64,000 bases of DNA, taken from positions 1,480,919-1,544,918 of the forward strand of contig NZ_FNAJ01000001.1 in NCBI RefSeq assembly GCF_900101905.1, read 5' to 3'. Source of the stretch: Myxococcus virescens (GTDB taxonomy: Bacteria > Myxococcota > Myxococcia > Myxococcales > Myxococcaceae). Every line of letters starts with the position of its first letter. Position 1 is the stretch's first letter. Below are positions 33,196-42,374 of the stretch, piece by piece. Made by a program: the position numbers and the translations under genes. A model generated the notes under the pieces. That model was not told the origin of the DNA and searched no databases. It saw nothing but the letters and a program-made list of their open reading frames with translations.

Positions 33196-34185
33196 TCAGG
33201 CCTCTTCGGCGCCGCTGCTGAGCGCCATGACGAGCCCGGCCATCAGCACCTGCAAGAAGCCCAGGGCGGGAATCACGGGCACGCAGCAGAGGAACACGCT
33301 CGCCATGGCGAGCAAGCCCCCCAGCAGCACCGTTCCAATCATGGGCAGGCGCTGACCGCGCGAGTAGGCGAAGCAGCGGCGCAGCGTCTCCACGGCGCCG
33401 GGCGATTCGGTCCGGGCCAGCTCCGGCTGCATCAGGATGAGCGGCGTGAGGAGCCACCCACCCGGGAAGACGTAGAGCGCGAAGGCCACGAACCCCATCA
33501 CCGCGAAGCCCGGCAACAGGGGCGTCACGGCCGCGTCCAGCTCCGAGGGAGGCAGGTCCTTCAGCGCCATCAGCTCCGACCAGGACACGGCGCCAGTCGC
33601 CAGCCCCGCGCCCAACGCGCCCACGACGATGAGCAACAGGAGCGGGAGCATCAACAGGAAGGACAGGAACAGCGTCCCCAGGTACGTGGGAATCTTGCCG
33701 AACTGGCTGAACATCCGCCCCAGGTCCGCGCGCCGTCCGTTGAGCACGTCCATGCTCATCCGGAGGAAACCCAGCGTTATCCCGCCCTGGATGGCGTAGG
33801 AACCAATGATCCCGATGAAGAAGCCCAGGACGGTGATGACGATGTTCCCCGTCGCGCCACCGGCCATCGAGGAGACTTGCGAGACGACCTGCCCGGCGAA
33901 GGAGCCCGCCAGGAAGATGAGCACGCCGACACAGAGCATCACCCACTCGCGCTTGAACGCATCCCAGGACAGGTCCATCAACCCGGAGACGCTCCAGTTC
34001 TCGCGGTTCAGCGGAAAGGCCTGCCCCACGCCCTCGCGCTGACGGCAGGCCGGGCACCAGGCTTGCGAGCCCCCCTCGCCGCAGGTGCGGCACATGAAGT
34101 TGCCGCAGCGGGAGCAGGTGCCCACCGCATCGAATCCCGGGTGGAGCGGACAGCTCGCGCCCGAAGTGAACTCAGTCTCCGCCAT
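33196..34185 (-). CDS. zinc-finger membrane protein
   Basis: 329 residues. Residues about 10-45 hold a B-box-like zinc site (CPLHPGFDAVGTCSRCG, MCRTCGEG, WCPACR). The rest has about six membrane helices starting near residue 80. This combination (N-terminal Zn ribbon plus a polytopic domain with no catalytic motif) is frequent in myxobacteria and is usually called B-box zinc-binding domain protein. The membrane part has a YIP1/DUF975-like look but this is not firm. ATG at 34185; convergent with the DsbA-like gene. Confidence 0.7.
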   Translation of the reverse strand: MAETEFTSGASCPLHPGFDAVGTCSRCGNFMCRTCGEGGSQAWCPACRQREGVGQAFPLNRENWSVSGLMDLSWDAFKREWVMLCVGVLIFLAGSFAGQVVSQVSSMAGGATGNIVITVLGFFIGIIGSYAIQGGITLGFLRMSMDVLNGRRADLGRMFSQFGKIPTYLGTLFLSFLLMLPLLLLIVVGALGAGLATGAVSWSELMALKDLPPSELDAAVTPLLPGFAVMGFVAFALYVFPGGWLLTPLILMQPELARTESPGAVETLRRCFAYSRGQRLPMIGTVLLGGLLAMASVFLCCVPVIPALGFLQVLMAGLVMALSSGAEEA

Positions 34186-34327
34186 GGTGCGTCTCCCCTC
34201 GCGCCGCTGCTCACCTTTCTGGGACAGGCGGCACGCACATTTCCCCCTACACCACCCAGGCGGTGTCCACCAGAGGACGAAGGGCGTTATCCTCGGGCTG
34301 GCGGGTGGACGAAAGCGGGACTGCCCC

Positions 34328-34350
34328 GGGCGTGAATTTTCTCCACGCCC
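34328..34350 (+). promoter_or_regulatory. inverted repeat upstream of the Ser-rich lipoprotein
   Basis: GGGCGTG (34328-34334) and CACGCCC (34344-34350) are perfect arms around an AT-rich nine-base loop, within the 233-base divergent region. Candidate operator. Confidence 0.3.
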
Positions 34351-34376
34351 AGCCGTCTTCCTCGCGTGGCCGCAAG

Positions 34377-34397
34377 GTGGACGGCCCGGCCGTCCAC
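34377..34397 (+). promoter_or_regulatory. 21-base perfect palindrome before the Ser-rich lipoprotein
   Basis: GTGGACGGCC and GGCCGTCCAC flank a single central C; the palindrome ends 21 bases before the start codon at 34419. As RNA it can form an eight-pair hairpin next to the ribosome binding site, so it may act at either level. Confidence 0.4.
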
Positions 34398-34418
34398 TCC
34401 GCCCAGGAGAGTCACCAC

Positions 34419-35489
34419 ATGCGCCGCCTGCTCGCCCTCGCCGTTCCGCTTGCCCTGATGATGGGCACTGGCTGTGTCGCCCACGTCCACGGGCCGGCGC
34501 GGCACCACGCCCCGGTTCAGGTCATCGAGTACAGCTATTCGAGCGACCACCCCATCCCCGATGAATTCGGCGGCGGCTGGTGCCCGTACTCGCACGTGCA
34601 CGTCCACGACTACGAGCCGACCACGACGTACTACGTCTACTCGGACAACGCGTACTACTACAGTGGCCCGTCGGTGGTCTGGTACTGGAACGACCACCCA
34701 CACGCGCACGGCGGCCTCTGCAACATGCACGGGCGCCACTCCCACGACTACTACCCGAGCACGGGCAGCATCTACCGCTACGAGCGCAACCGCGGCTACG
34801 TGTGGAGCCGCACGCACAGCGCCTCCGCGGGCTACGGCTACGTGCGCCCGGCGACGCGCCCCTCCAACCGCCCCGTGGTGCCCGGCAACACGTACAGCGG
34901 CACCCGGCCGCCCCCGGGAGGTACGCGCTGGACCACGCCGCGCGGTTCCAGCTCGGGCGGCAACCACCGGCCGTCGCGTGGCCAGGGCAACCACTCCGGC
35001 AGCGGCTGGAGCAGCCCTCCCGCGGGGCGCTCCTCGAACAACGTCGCGCCCAGCAACAACTCCGGCAGCGGCTGGAGCAGCCCTCCCGCGGGACGCTCCT
35101 CGAACAACGCCGCGTCGAAGGACGACGACTCGCGTGACAACAACAGCGGCAACCGCTGGGGCAGCGGCAACTCCGGGAGCAGCGGCAACTCCAACAGCGG
35201 CAACTCCAACAGCGGCAGCGGCTGGAACACGCGGGGAGGCAGCAGCTCGGGCTCCAGCAGCTCGGGCTCCAGCAACTCCAGCTCCAGCGGCAGCGGTTGG
35301 GGACGCGGTGGCAGCAGCTCCGGCAGCAGCAACCGGAGCTCCAGCAGCAGCTCGGGCTCCAGCTCCAGCAGCGGGGGCTGGGGACGCGGGGGGAGCAGCA
35401 GCGGGAAGTCGTCCTCGGGCTCCAGCGCGCCTCCGTCCGGCCGCTCGGGTTCGTCGTCCTCCTCCGGCGGCAACGGCCGCTGGCGCTGA
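34419..35489 (+). CDS. Ser/Gly-rich surface lipoprotein
   Basis: 356 residues, lipobox GTGC (Cys19). Residues about 25-140 are a Tyr/His-rich domain (HVHVHDYEPTTTYYVYSDNAYYY, PHAHGGLCNMHGRHSHDYYP) that could bind metal ions. From about residue 165 the chain is low complexity: SGSGWSSPPAGRSSNN repeats, then SGNSNSGSGW and GSSSGSS arrays. Long GSS stretches make unfolded tethers. RBS GGAGAG before ATG. The DNA of the tail is repetitive (35000-35480) and may vary in length. A rho-independent terminator follows. Function unknown. Confidence 0.7.
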   Translation: MRRLLALAVPLALMMGTGCVAHVHGPARHHAPVQVIEYSYSSDHPIPDEFGGGWCPYSHVHVHDYEPTTTYYVYSDNAYYYSGPSVVWYWNDHPHAHGGLCNMHGRHSHDYYPSTGSIYRYERNRGYVWSRTHSASAGYGYVRPATRPSNRPVVPGNTYSGTRPPPGGTRWTTPRGSSSGGNHRPSRGQGNHSGSGWSSPPAGRSSNNVAPSNNSGSGWSSPPAGRSSNNAASKDDDSRDNNSGNRWGSGNSGSSGNSNSGNSNSGSGWNTRGGSSSGSSSSGSSNSSSSGSGWGRGGSSSGSSNRSSSSSSGSSSSSGGWGRGGSSSGKSSSGSSAPPSGRSGSSSSSGGNGRWR

Positions 35490-35532
35490 GGCGGGCCACG
35501 CCCGCGGACAACACCTGGCTTCCACATGACCG

Positions 35533-35571
35533 GCGCCGCGTCCCACTCCGGGGCGCGGCGCTGATGTTTTT
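35533..35571 (+). terminator. rho-independent terminator of the Ser-rich lipoprotein gene
   Basis: GCGCCGCG (35533-35540) pairs with CGCGGCGC (35554-35561), followed by TGATG and TTTTT (35567-35571). Lies 44 bases past the stop. Confidence 0.75.
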
Positions 35572-35686
35572 CGGACAGCGCGGCGCCCTCCAGCCCGATG
35601 GCCAGCACCACCGCGGCGTCGACCAGGGGACGAACGGAGCGTGGGGTGGATTGCCGCCACGTGAGGCCGTGGAGAGCTTTCCCGCG

Positions 35687-36547
35687 ATGATGCGTCCTCT
35701 CCTGATGGTTCCATGTGCCGTGCTGGGACTCTCACTGGGCTGCGGCCCTGGCGATTACACACCCGACCCTGGCGTGCAGACCGACGACGCCGAGGCCGTG
35801 GACCTGGACAACCTCCGCATTGGTGTCAGCGGCACGGTGGAGCTGCTCCCCGAAGCCCGGCGGTTGCTCGAGGCCCGGGGCCTGCCCCTGCCCACGCTGG
35901 AGGGAGCGCCCCTCACCGCCGCGGAGCCCCTGCGCCTGGCGGTGAATGACGCCAACGCCACCTTCGGCACCGCGCCGGCCGCCGCGGATGGCGCCTTCAC
36001 CGTGCGCGACGTGGCGGTGCGGGAGATGCACCTGAGCCTCGCGGTGGGCGCGGAGGCCGCGGGCCTGGTGCCCGCCCATACCGTCGTCTACGACTCCGCC
36101 TTCACCGGTGCCCGGCCGCGCACGGACATCATCGGCGCGCGCGTGTGGGCGCTGCCGGACGCCTTCCATGACGCGCTCAGCGTCGCCGTGGGGGAGAGCG
36201 CCATCCGGGGCCACACCGACAACCGGGCGGCCACCCTGCGCGACGCCGGCTTCGTGTTGGGGCGCGTGGTGGATGCCAGCGGCCATCCCGTCGCTGGCGC
36301 GAAGGTCGCCCCCGACGGCGAGGCGCTGGCCGGTCGCATCTACTACCCCACCGCCGACCTCCAGGGAGCGAACCAGGAGGGCACCGGCCCGGACGGATTG
36401 TTCGTCTACGTCCACTCGGGCGCGGACGCGGAGGCCTTCCTCCTGTCCGTCACGGGCACGGACGGCTACACGCCGCGCAACGTGGGCGTGGCGCCGGGCT
36501 GGGGACTGGTGCTCACCGTCCATCCCGGCCTCCACCCGCCTCCCTAG
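35687..36547 (+). CDS. predicted lipoprotein with carboxypeptidase-regulatory-like segment
   Basis: 286 residues, lipobox LGC at Cys19 (SLGC). The mature part is beta-rich. The stretch GRVVDASGHPVAGAKVAPDGEA near residue 205 is the typical start of a carboxypeptidase-regulatory-like (CarboxypepD_reg) Ig fold, and two similar strands may repeat earlier (GVSGTVELLPEARR). Such domains are structural. GGAGAG lies ten bases before the ATG. The frame continues upstream to 35297, inside the terminator, which rules out a longer protein. The 268 bases after it hold no motif I recognise. Confidence 0.7.
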   Translation: MMRPLLMVPCAVLGLSLGCGPGDYTPDPGVQTDDAEAVDLDNLRIGVSGTVELLPEARRLLEARGLPLPTLEGAPLTAAEPLRLAVNDANATFGTAPAAADGAFTVRDVAVREMHLSLAVGAEAAGLVPAHTVVYDSAFTGARPRTDIIGARVWALPDAFHDALSVAVGESAIRGHTDNRAATLRDAGFVLGRVVDASGHPVAGAKVAPDGEALAGRIYYPTADLQGANQEGTGPDGLFVYVHSGADAEAFLLSVTGTDGYTPRNVGVAPGWGLVLTVHPGLHPPP

Positions 36548-36816
36548 ACAGCGCGGCGCCCGGCCTTCCGCTCGCGACTCGGCTGCTCGGGGTCTGCTGC
36601 CCCGCGCGCTGGCCGCCCCCATGTTCCGACGGAGGCGCGCACGGCCCGAGCCAATGACTGGCGGCGCCCCCACCGTCCGCACCCATCGCTGCGCCGCACT
36701 CGCGTCCGATGCCGGAAGCAAGGGCGCGACGCATCTCTCACAGGAGCGTCTCGACCGGGGGCCTCGGGCCGGTGGCGTCACGGGAGGAGCCCTGTGCGTT
36801 CGTGGGGGACGCCACG

Positions 36817-39234
36817 ATGAACGAGTGCTGGAGGCCGCAGCGTCGGAGCGCAGCCATGGCCTACGGCATTGCCTGGCTCGCGACGCTGGGCGCCCCGCTC
36901 GTGGGCGTGCTGTACCTCCTGGGCTGGGCCTGGGATGTGGAGATGCTGAGGCCCGGCATGGCCGGCATCCCCATGACGCCGGTGACAGGCATCGCCATGA
37001 TTTTCGGCGGCGCCGCACTGGGCCTGCGGCTGCGCTCCCGCCCGTTCCGCCATCAGGAATCCACGGCCACCGCCTGCGCGCTGGTGATGGTGGCCATCGG
37101 CGCGATGAGTCTCCTGCGCGACATCACCGGCTGGGACGTGGGGATGGAGCACCTCATGCTGCGCCTGCTCGATGGACACGCCTCGTCGGTGCTCCCTCGG
37201 CCCTCCCCCCTGTCCGCCACCTGCATGACGCTGCTGGGCGTGGCCCTGGCCCTCCCGGAGCGGAGCCACTCCGTCCGGCTGCGTGACACGCTGGTCGTGT
37301 TGTCGCTGGTGACCTCGACGCTGGGCCTCAACGGCCTGTTGATGGGCCCCCTGTTGACGGTGGGCACCCTGCCCTTCCTCGCCGAGCGCAGCATGGGCCT
37401 GCCCACCGCGCTGACGCTGATGCTGCTGGCGGTGGGCACGCTCTGCGCACGGCCGGCGCTGGGGCTGATGAGCCGCATCACCCGCGACTCGCTCGGCGGC
37501 TTCCTTGCGCGCCGGTTGGTGCCGGTGACGCTGATCGGCCCCTCGGTGCTGGGCATGGTGTTGATGCTCCTGCACGAGGTGCGCGCCATCAACCTGGAGG
37601 CGAAGCTCCCCATCTTCGCCACCTTCGTGAGCGCGGGCGGCGCGGCGCTCGTGCTCCTGTCCGCGCGGGCCCTGGACCACATTGAAGCCCACCGCCAACA
37701 GGCCACCGCGGCGCTGGAGGCCTCCGAAGCACGCTACCGGGGCCTGCTGGAGACCACCCCCGCGCCGCTGCTGACGGTGGACGCGCAAGGCCTGCTGCGC
37801 TTCGTCAACGCGGAGGCGGAGCGGGTGTTCGGCTACCCGCGCGAGGAGCTGCTGGGACGCGAGGTGGAGGTGCTGGTCCCCGAAGGACTCTTCGGTGGCC
37901 GGAGCCTGGACACCGGCTTGGGCGAGCGCGCCATCCAAGGCCGCCGCAAGGACGGCAGCCTGCTGTCGCTGGAGGTGCGGCTGAGCCCGGTATCAGGCCC
38001 GGAGGGTCCCAGCGTGCTCGCCGTCGTCCGCGACGTGTCGGAGCGGGAGCGGTACCTCGCCAAGGTCCAGCGCGCCCGTGAGGAAGCGGAGATGCAGCGC
38101 AGCCAGGTGCAGGCCCTGCTGGACCACACGCCCGTGGGAATCGTCTTCGCGCAGGCGGACGGCGGCGGGCTGGTGGCCAATCCCGTCGCGGAGCAGCTGC
38201 TCGGGCGTCCGCTGAAGGGGGTGTCGCTGGAGATGACGGGGGTCAACCCCATCGTGCTCACCACCGACGGCAAGCCGGTCCGCAGGGAGGACGTGCCCAT
38301 CGTCCGCGCGCTGCTCACGGGCCAGCTCGCGGGACCCGAGGAGTTCCTCATCCTCCACCCCGACGGGAGCCGGCTGCCGGTGTTGATGACCGCGGCTCCC
38401 GTCTTCGGCCCCGGCGGGAAGGTGCGCGGCGTGGTCTCCACGGCGCAGGACGTGACGACGCGCCACGAGCTGGACCGGCTTCGCGAGGAATACGTCAGCC
38501 TCATCTCCCACGACCTGCGCAATCCGCTCCACACCATCAGCCTGCGCGTGGGACTGCTGCGGCGCGCCCTGCGCGAGCGGAACCTGGAGCAGGAGGAATC
38601 CATGACGGAGGCCATCCAGCGCAGCGTGGCCTGGATGAACACCATGATTGAGGACCTGCTGGAAGGCTCGCGGCTGGAGTCCCAGCGGGAGACGATGCGC
38701 CGCGAGCCCCGGGACCTGGCGCGCTTCCTGGAAGAGGTGATGGAGCGGGACGTGGCCCCCGACGTGCGCGAGCGCTTCCACCTGGAGGTCCCAGGCGCGC
38801 TGCCCCCCATCTGGATGGACGCGGCGAGGCTGGAGCGGGTGATGGCCAACCTGCTGAGCAACGCCGCCAAGTACAGCCCCGGCGGGCAGCCCATCACCGT
38901 GCGAGCCCAGCTCCAGCCGGAACAGGTGGTGGTGTCGGTGAAGGACCTGGGCCCGGGGCTGAGCCCGGAAGACGCCGCGCGCGTCTTCGACAAGTACTTC
39001 CGCACGCAGAAGAGCGGCGCGTCGGACACGAAGGGCCTGGGCCTGGGGCTGTACATCAGCCGCCTCATCATCGAAGCGCACGGCGGGCGCATCTGGGTGG
39101 AGAGCGAGCCCGGCCAGGGCTCCACCTTCAGCTTCAGCCTGCCCGTGGCCCCGCCCGGCGCGAACCCGCTCCCGCCCCAGGTCCCGGATGACCAGGCCCC
39201 GGCGGCGGGAGACGGCTCGGCCGTCAGCGCGTAG
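36817..39234 (+). CDS. membrane PAS-domain sensor histidine kinase
   Basis: 805 residues. An N-terminal membrane module of about eight helices (10-285) is followed by one PAS domain (about 300-420), a second PAS-like segment (about 435-545) and the kinase core. The phospho-acceptor is His565 in LISHDLRNPL; ATP-binding motifs are NLLSNAAKYSPGG, DLGPGLSPED and GLGLGLYISRL. A GGGGGA site precedes the ATG. No response regulator is adjacent, so it is an orphan kinase, common in myxobacteria. The last 11 bases overlap the 3' end of the convergent TolB-like gene. Signal unknown. Confidence 0.9.
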   Translation: MNECWRPQRRSAAMAYGIAWLATLGAPLVGVLYLLGWAWDVEMLRPGMAGIPMTPVTGIAMIFGGAALGLRLRSRPFRHQESTATACALVMVAIGAMSLLRDITGWDVGMEHLMLRLLDGHASSVLPRPSPLSATCMTLLGVALALPERSHSVRLRDTLVVLSLVTSTLGLNGLLMGPLLTVGTLPFLAERSMGLPTALTLMLLAVGTLCARPALGLMSRITRDSLGGFLARRLVPVTLIGPSVLGMVLMLLHEVRAINLEAKLPIFATFVSAGGAALVLLSARALDHIEAHRQQATAALEASEARYRGLLETTPAPLLTVDAQGLLRFVNAEAERVFGYPREELLGREVEVLVPEGLFGGRSLDTGLGERAIQGRRKDGSLLSLEVRLSPVSGPEGPSVLAVVRDVSERERYLAKVQRAREEAEMQRSQVQALLDHTPVGIVFAQADGGGLVANPVAEQLLGRPLKGVSLEMTGVNPIVLTTDGKPVRREDVPIVRALLTGQLAGPEEFLILHPDGSRLPVLMTAAPVFGPGGKVRGVVSTAQDVTTRHELDRLREEYVSLISHDLRNPLHTISLRVGLLRRALRERNLEQEESMTEAIQRSVAWMNTMIEDLLEGSRLESQRETMRREPRDLARFLEEVMERDVAPDVRERFHLEVPGALPPIWMDAARLERVMANLLSNAAKYSPGGQPITVRAQLQPEQVVVSVKDLGPGLSPEDAARVFDKYFRTQKSGASDTKGLGLGLYISRLIIEAHGGRIWVESEPGQGSTFSFSLPVAPPGANPLPPQVPDDQAPAAGDGSAVSA

Positions 39235-40324
39235 GGGCCCAGCGCGGCAGCCAGTCCGGCCCCTTGGCGGTCGTCAGACGCGTCTGCCCGCTGCCATTCG
39301 CGCGCATGAGGTACACGTCCGTGTCGCCCTGGCGCTCGGACACGAAGGCCAGGTACTTCCCGTCCGGACTCCACGCGGGCATGTCGTCCCGGTGCTTGCC
39401 ATCCGTCAGGGCCACCGGCGCGCCGCCCGCCACCGGCACCATCCAGATGCGGGCGTTCCCATCCGGCAGACGGCTCACGTAGACCAGCCGCTGCCCATCC
39501 GGACTCCAGGCGGCCTCGCGCTCGTCGCCCTCGAAGGACTCGCCCGACACGGCGCGCAGGTCCGAACCGTCCGGACGGAGGAAGTACAGCCGGTCCTTGC
39601 GCTCGCGATCGCTGACGATGACGAGCCACTTGCCGTCCGGGCTCCACTTCGGCGTGCGGTCCTCATGGTGGAAGAAGGTGAGGCGGCGCTCACCGCTGCC
39701 GTCCGCGTTCGCCACGTAGACTTCGGGGTCGCCCTCGCGGCTGCACACGAAGGCCACCTCCTTGCCATCCGGAGACACCGCGGGCTCGAAGCAGCCTTGC
39801 GGCACCTGCGTGAGGCGCACCTCCGGCACACCCTCGCGGGGCTCCAGGCGCACCACGTCACTGAAGCCCTCCGCGTCGGACTCGGCCACCAACCAGGTGC
39901 CATCCGGCGCCCAGCTCGCGTTGCGCGCACGCGCCCGAGGCGGGTGCAGCGGTACCGCCGGGCTCTTGCCATCCAGCGGCAGGACCCGCATCTGCTGGCG
40001 GTGCAGCCCGTCCTCCTCCGTCGCGGAGATGACGAGCAGCGACTTGCCGTCCGGCGACAGGGGACCGGGGTACATGTCCTCCTCGCCGCGAGTCAGCTGC
40101 GTCTCCACGCCCTCCGGACTCACCTTCCAGACATCCTTCCGCCCTGCCCGCTCCGACAAGAAGATGACCGCGCCTGGAATGGCGCGAGCCTCCTCCTTGG
40201 ACAGCGGCCCGGAGCCGGACGTCCCGCCACACCGGCCGGAACACCCGACACCGAGCACGGCGAGCGCGGTCAGACACCGCGCCCGCCACGGCCAGGAACG
40301 TTGAAGCCGTTCAAGGCCCCGCAT
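39224..40324 (-). CDS. TolB-like WD40 propeller lipoprotein
   Basis: 366 residues. The signal ends in lipobox VGC (Cys28). The mature chain is a beta propeller of PD40/TolB repeats: PGPLSPDGKSLLVIS, ASWAPDGTWLVAES, PAVSPDGKEVAFVC, PKWSPDGKWLVIVS, AAWSPDGQRLVYVS and PAWSPDGKYLAFVS, each starting with a SPDG turn. Seven blades are likely. TolB binds Pal at the outer membrane, but this copy has no TolB N-terminal domain and stands apart from tol genes; a scaffold role is more likely. The ATG at 40324 has GAGGTG before it; two GTG codons lie just upstream. Confidence 0.85.
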   Translation of the reverse strand: MRGLERLQRSWPWRARCLTALAVLGVGCSGRCGGTSGSGPLSKEEARAIPGAVIFLSERAGRKDVWKVSPEGVETQLTRGEEDMYPGPLSPDGKSLLVISATEEDGLHRQQMRVLPLDGKSPAVPLHPPRARARNASWAPDGTWLVAESDAEGFSDVVRLEPREGVPEVRLTQVPQGCFEPAVSPDGKEVAFVCSREGDPEVYVANADGSGERRLTFFHHEDRTPKWSPDGKWLVIVSDRERKDRLYFLRPDGSDLRAVSGESFEGDEREAAWSPDGQRLVYVSRLPDGNARIWMVPVAGGAPVALTDGKHRDDMPAWSPDGKYLAFVSERQGDTDVYLMRANGSGQTRLTTAKGPDWLPRWAPTR

Positions 40325-40331
40325 CACCACC

Positions 40332-41963
40332 TCACTGAATCCGGAGGGCGTCCGCCATGACGACGTAGCCTTCGGTGGCCCAGCGGCTCAGCTGCACCTT
40401 GTTCCAGCCGGCGTTGAAGTTGTAGGTGCCCAGCGTCACCCACTTGCTGCCGTTGGTCTGCTGGTTCACCGTCACCGTGCTGTTGCCGCCCGCGTGCGTA
40501 ATCATGAAGGGCGCCGCGGGAGAGCGGTTGGTGCCCTGCACCCACCAGGCCTGGATGGTCCGGCTGCCCGCCGCAGGCATGTGGAAGTGGAACACCGCCG
40601 GCTCGGAGATGGGCTGCGTGGAGGCGTAGTAGTAGTCGTTGCCGTAGTAGCCCGCGCTGGTGCCACGCGCCCAGGAGGACGGCACCGCGATGTAGCCCTT
40701 GCTGGAGTCGTTGTTGGCGTTGTTGCTGTCCACGACGATGGCCGGGTTCGTTCCACCGCCGCCGTCACCACACTCGCTGCGAATCTTGCTGATGTACGTG
40801 GACCACGGCCAGTTGGGGCCCGGGTCCGTGCGGGTCTCCGGCTGCAGCCGGCCGTGCGCCACGATGTGGTAGCTGTCGCGCGGGATGCCCTGGTCCCGGG
40901 TGATGTTGCACGTCAGCTTGGCGGAGGTGGTGATCATCCCCGAGGAGAACGAGGCCGAGCTGGCGTAGCCACCGTGCTCGATGCCGATGGAGAAGTCGTT
41001 CGTCGACCGGCCGTTGAGGTGCGACTTGACGCCGCCGTTGAGGCTGCTGCGGTAGGCGGCGGCCACGTGCCAGGCGCGGCTCGACTCACGCACCAACTGC
41101 GACACCTCGGTGCCGCTCTCGTTGACCACGTAGTGCGCGCTCACGCCCGCGGCGGAGTTGGTCAGCCAGCTCCAGCAACCCGAGTAGCCACCCTCACAGG
41201 TGTGGATGACGACCATCTGCTGACCGATGCCAGCGGGCCGCGCGTTGTAGTTGGGCGACGGGCGCCAGATGGAGGCCGCGTAGTCCGGACCGGCCGCCAG
41301 GGCCTGCATCTTCGGCAGGGCGAACTTCGGCTCGACCTGGGTGGCATCCAGCGACACCGCCACCTTGCCCGCCGGCGTGAACGCGCCCGCGCCCTCGCGC
41401 AGCACGGCGTACACGTCGTTGTGGATGTAGTGCGCCTGGATGTCCGGGTCGGAGATGTCCGTCAGGCGCACGGCCACCGGGGCCCACGCGCCCAGGTCCG
41501 CGCGGTCGATGCCCGCCTCGTCGGCGTACTTCGACAGCAGCGCGGCGCCGGCGCGCAGGTTGGCCAGCGGCTCGTCACGCACCGCGTCCGCGGACACGCC
41601 CGCCAGGGCGGCGCCGTCGGTGATGAGCTGACCGCGCAGGGCCAGCAGACCAAAGGCCGCCGGGCGGCCCTCGAACTCCTCCTCGCCGCGGACGTGCTCC
41701 CAGCGCGTCTCCGCGTAGGAGATGGCCTTGAGCAGGCTCACCGGAACGTTGAACTCACCAGCGGCCTTCGCGAACTGCGCGTCCAGTTCGTTGGGCGTGC
41801 GGCGAGCCGCATCGGCCACCGCGCGGGCGGCGTCGTCCACCGCGCCTGCGGGAACCTGCGACTCAGGTGCCGTTTCTTCCGGAGACGTTTCGGTCTGGGG
41901 GCCACAGGCCGTCAGGGCCATGGCCGCGGCCGTCACCGCGAACGTCTTGCGCAACACGTGCAT
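40332..41963 (-). CDS. N-acetylmuramoyl-L-alanine amidase lipoprotein with golvesin-like domain
   Basis: 543 residues, lipobox LTAC (Cys20). Residues about 55-225 resemble a soluble lytic transglycosylase-like fold ([24 protein letters not shown]) that may be only a fold relative. Residues about 255-400 are an Amidase_2 zinc domain: VVIHTCEGG, an Asn/Glu-rich middle and [22 protein letters not shown]. The last 130 residues are a golvesin/Xly-type carbohydrate-binding domain ([29 protein letters not shown]). It cuts peptidoglycan between MurNAc and L-Ala, perhaps for lysis of prey or wall turnover. AAGGAG precedes the ATG. Confidence 0.88.
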   Translation of the reverse strand: MHVLRKTFAVTAAAMALTACGPQTETSPEETAPESQVPAGAVDDAARAVADAARRTPNELDAQFAKAAGEFNVPVSLLKAISYAETRWEHVRGEEEFEGRPAAFGLLALRGQLITDGAALAGVSADAVRDEPLANLRAGAALLSKYADEAGIDRADLGAWAPVAVRLTDISDPDIQAHYIHNDVYAVLREGAGAFTPAGKVAVSLDATQVEPKFALPKMQALAAGPDYAASIWRPSPNYNARPAGIGQQMVVIHTCEGGYSGCWSWLTNSAAGVSAHYVVNESGTEVSQLVRESSRAWHVAAAYRSSLNGGVKSHLNGRSTNDFSIGIEHGGYASSASFSSGMITTSAKLTCNITRDQGIPRDSYHIVAHGRLQPETRTDPGPNWPWSTYISKIRSECGDGGGGTNPAIVVDSNNANNDSSKGYIAVPSSWARGTSAGYYGNDYYYASTQPISEPAVFHFHMPAAGSRTIQAWWVQGTNRSPAAPFMITHAGGNSTVTVNQQTNGSKWVTLGTYNFNAGWNKVQLSRWATEGYVVMADALRIQ

Positions 41964-42211
41964 GGAAACTCCTTGAAGGGGGGTCAGCAGCTCCACGGTC
42001 GCTCCCGTCCCACGGGAGCGGCGCAGGGCGCCATGCCTGAGCACCATGCATGCCAGCCACGCGCTCCCAGGGAGCACCTCTTTTCCCCGACCTCAGGTGG
42101 AGCATGGATGCTCCACCTTCCTGTCAAGAAATCCGCCCCCGAACCCGGGCCCCTGACGGCGCAACCCCCTGGAATCAGGGATGACGCACATGTAAGCCCT
42201 GACAACGAAGG

Positions 42212-42277
42212 CATCGGATTGGCCAACCGATGTCGCACTGACGTGTTTTGAGACAGCCTCGCGTAAAAATATTTTAC
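42212..42277. promoter_or_regulatory. operator-like palindrome and AT-rich box in the 410-base divergent region
   Basis: CATCGG-A-TTGG and CCAA-CCGATG (42212-42232) form a palindrome with one extra A. At 42263-42277 GTAAAA-ATA-TTTTAC is an AT-rich inverted repeat, rare in this GC-rich DNA. Both lie between the divergent amidase (41963) and metallophosphoesterase (42375) genes; the rest of this gap shows nothing I recognise. Confidence 0.35.
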
Positions 42278-42374
42278 TACCTTTCCAGTCCTCCCCACCT
42301 TTTGGCGTGACACCGGATGCAGGAGATAGGACGAGGGGGCCGACAGGGGCGAGGGCTTCCGCTATGAGGGGGCC

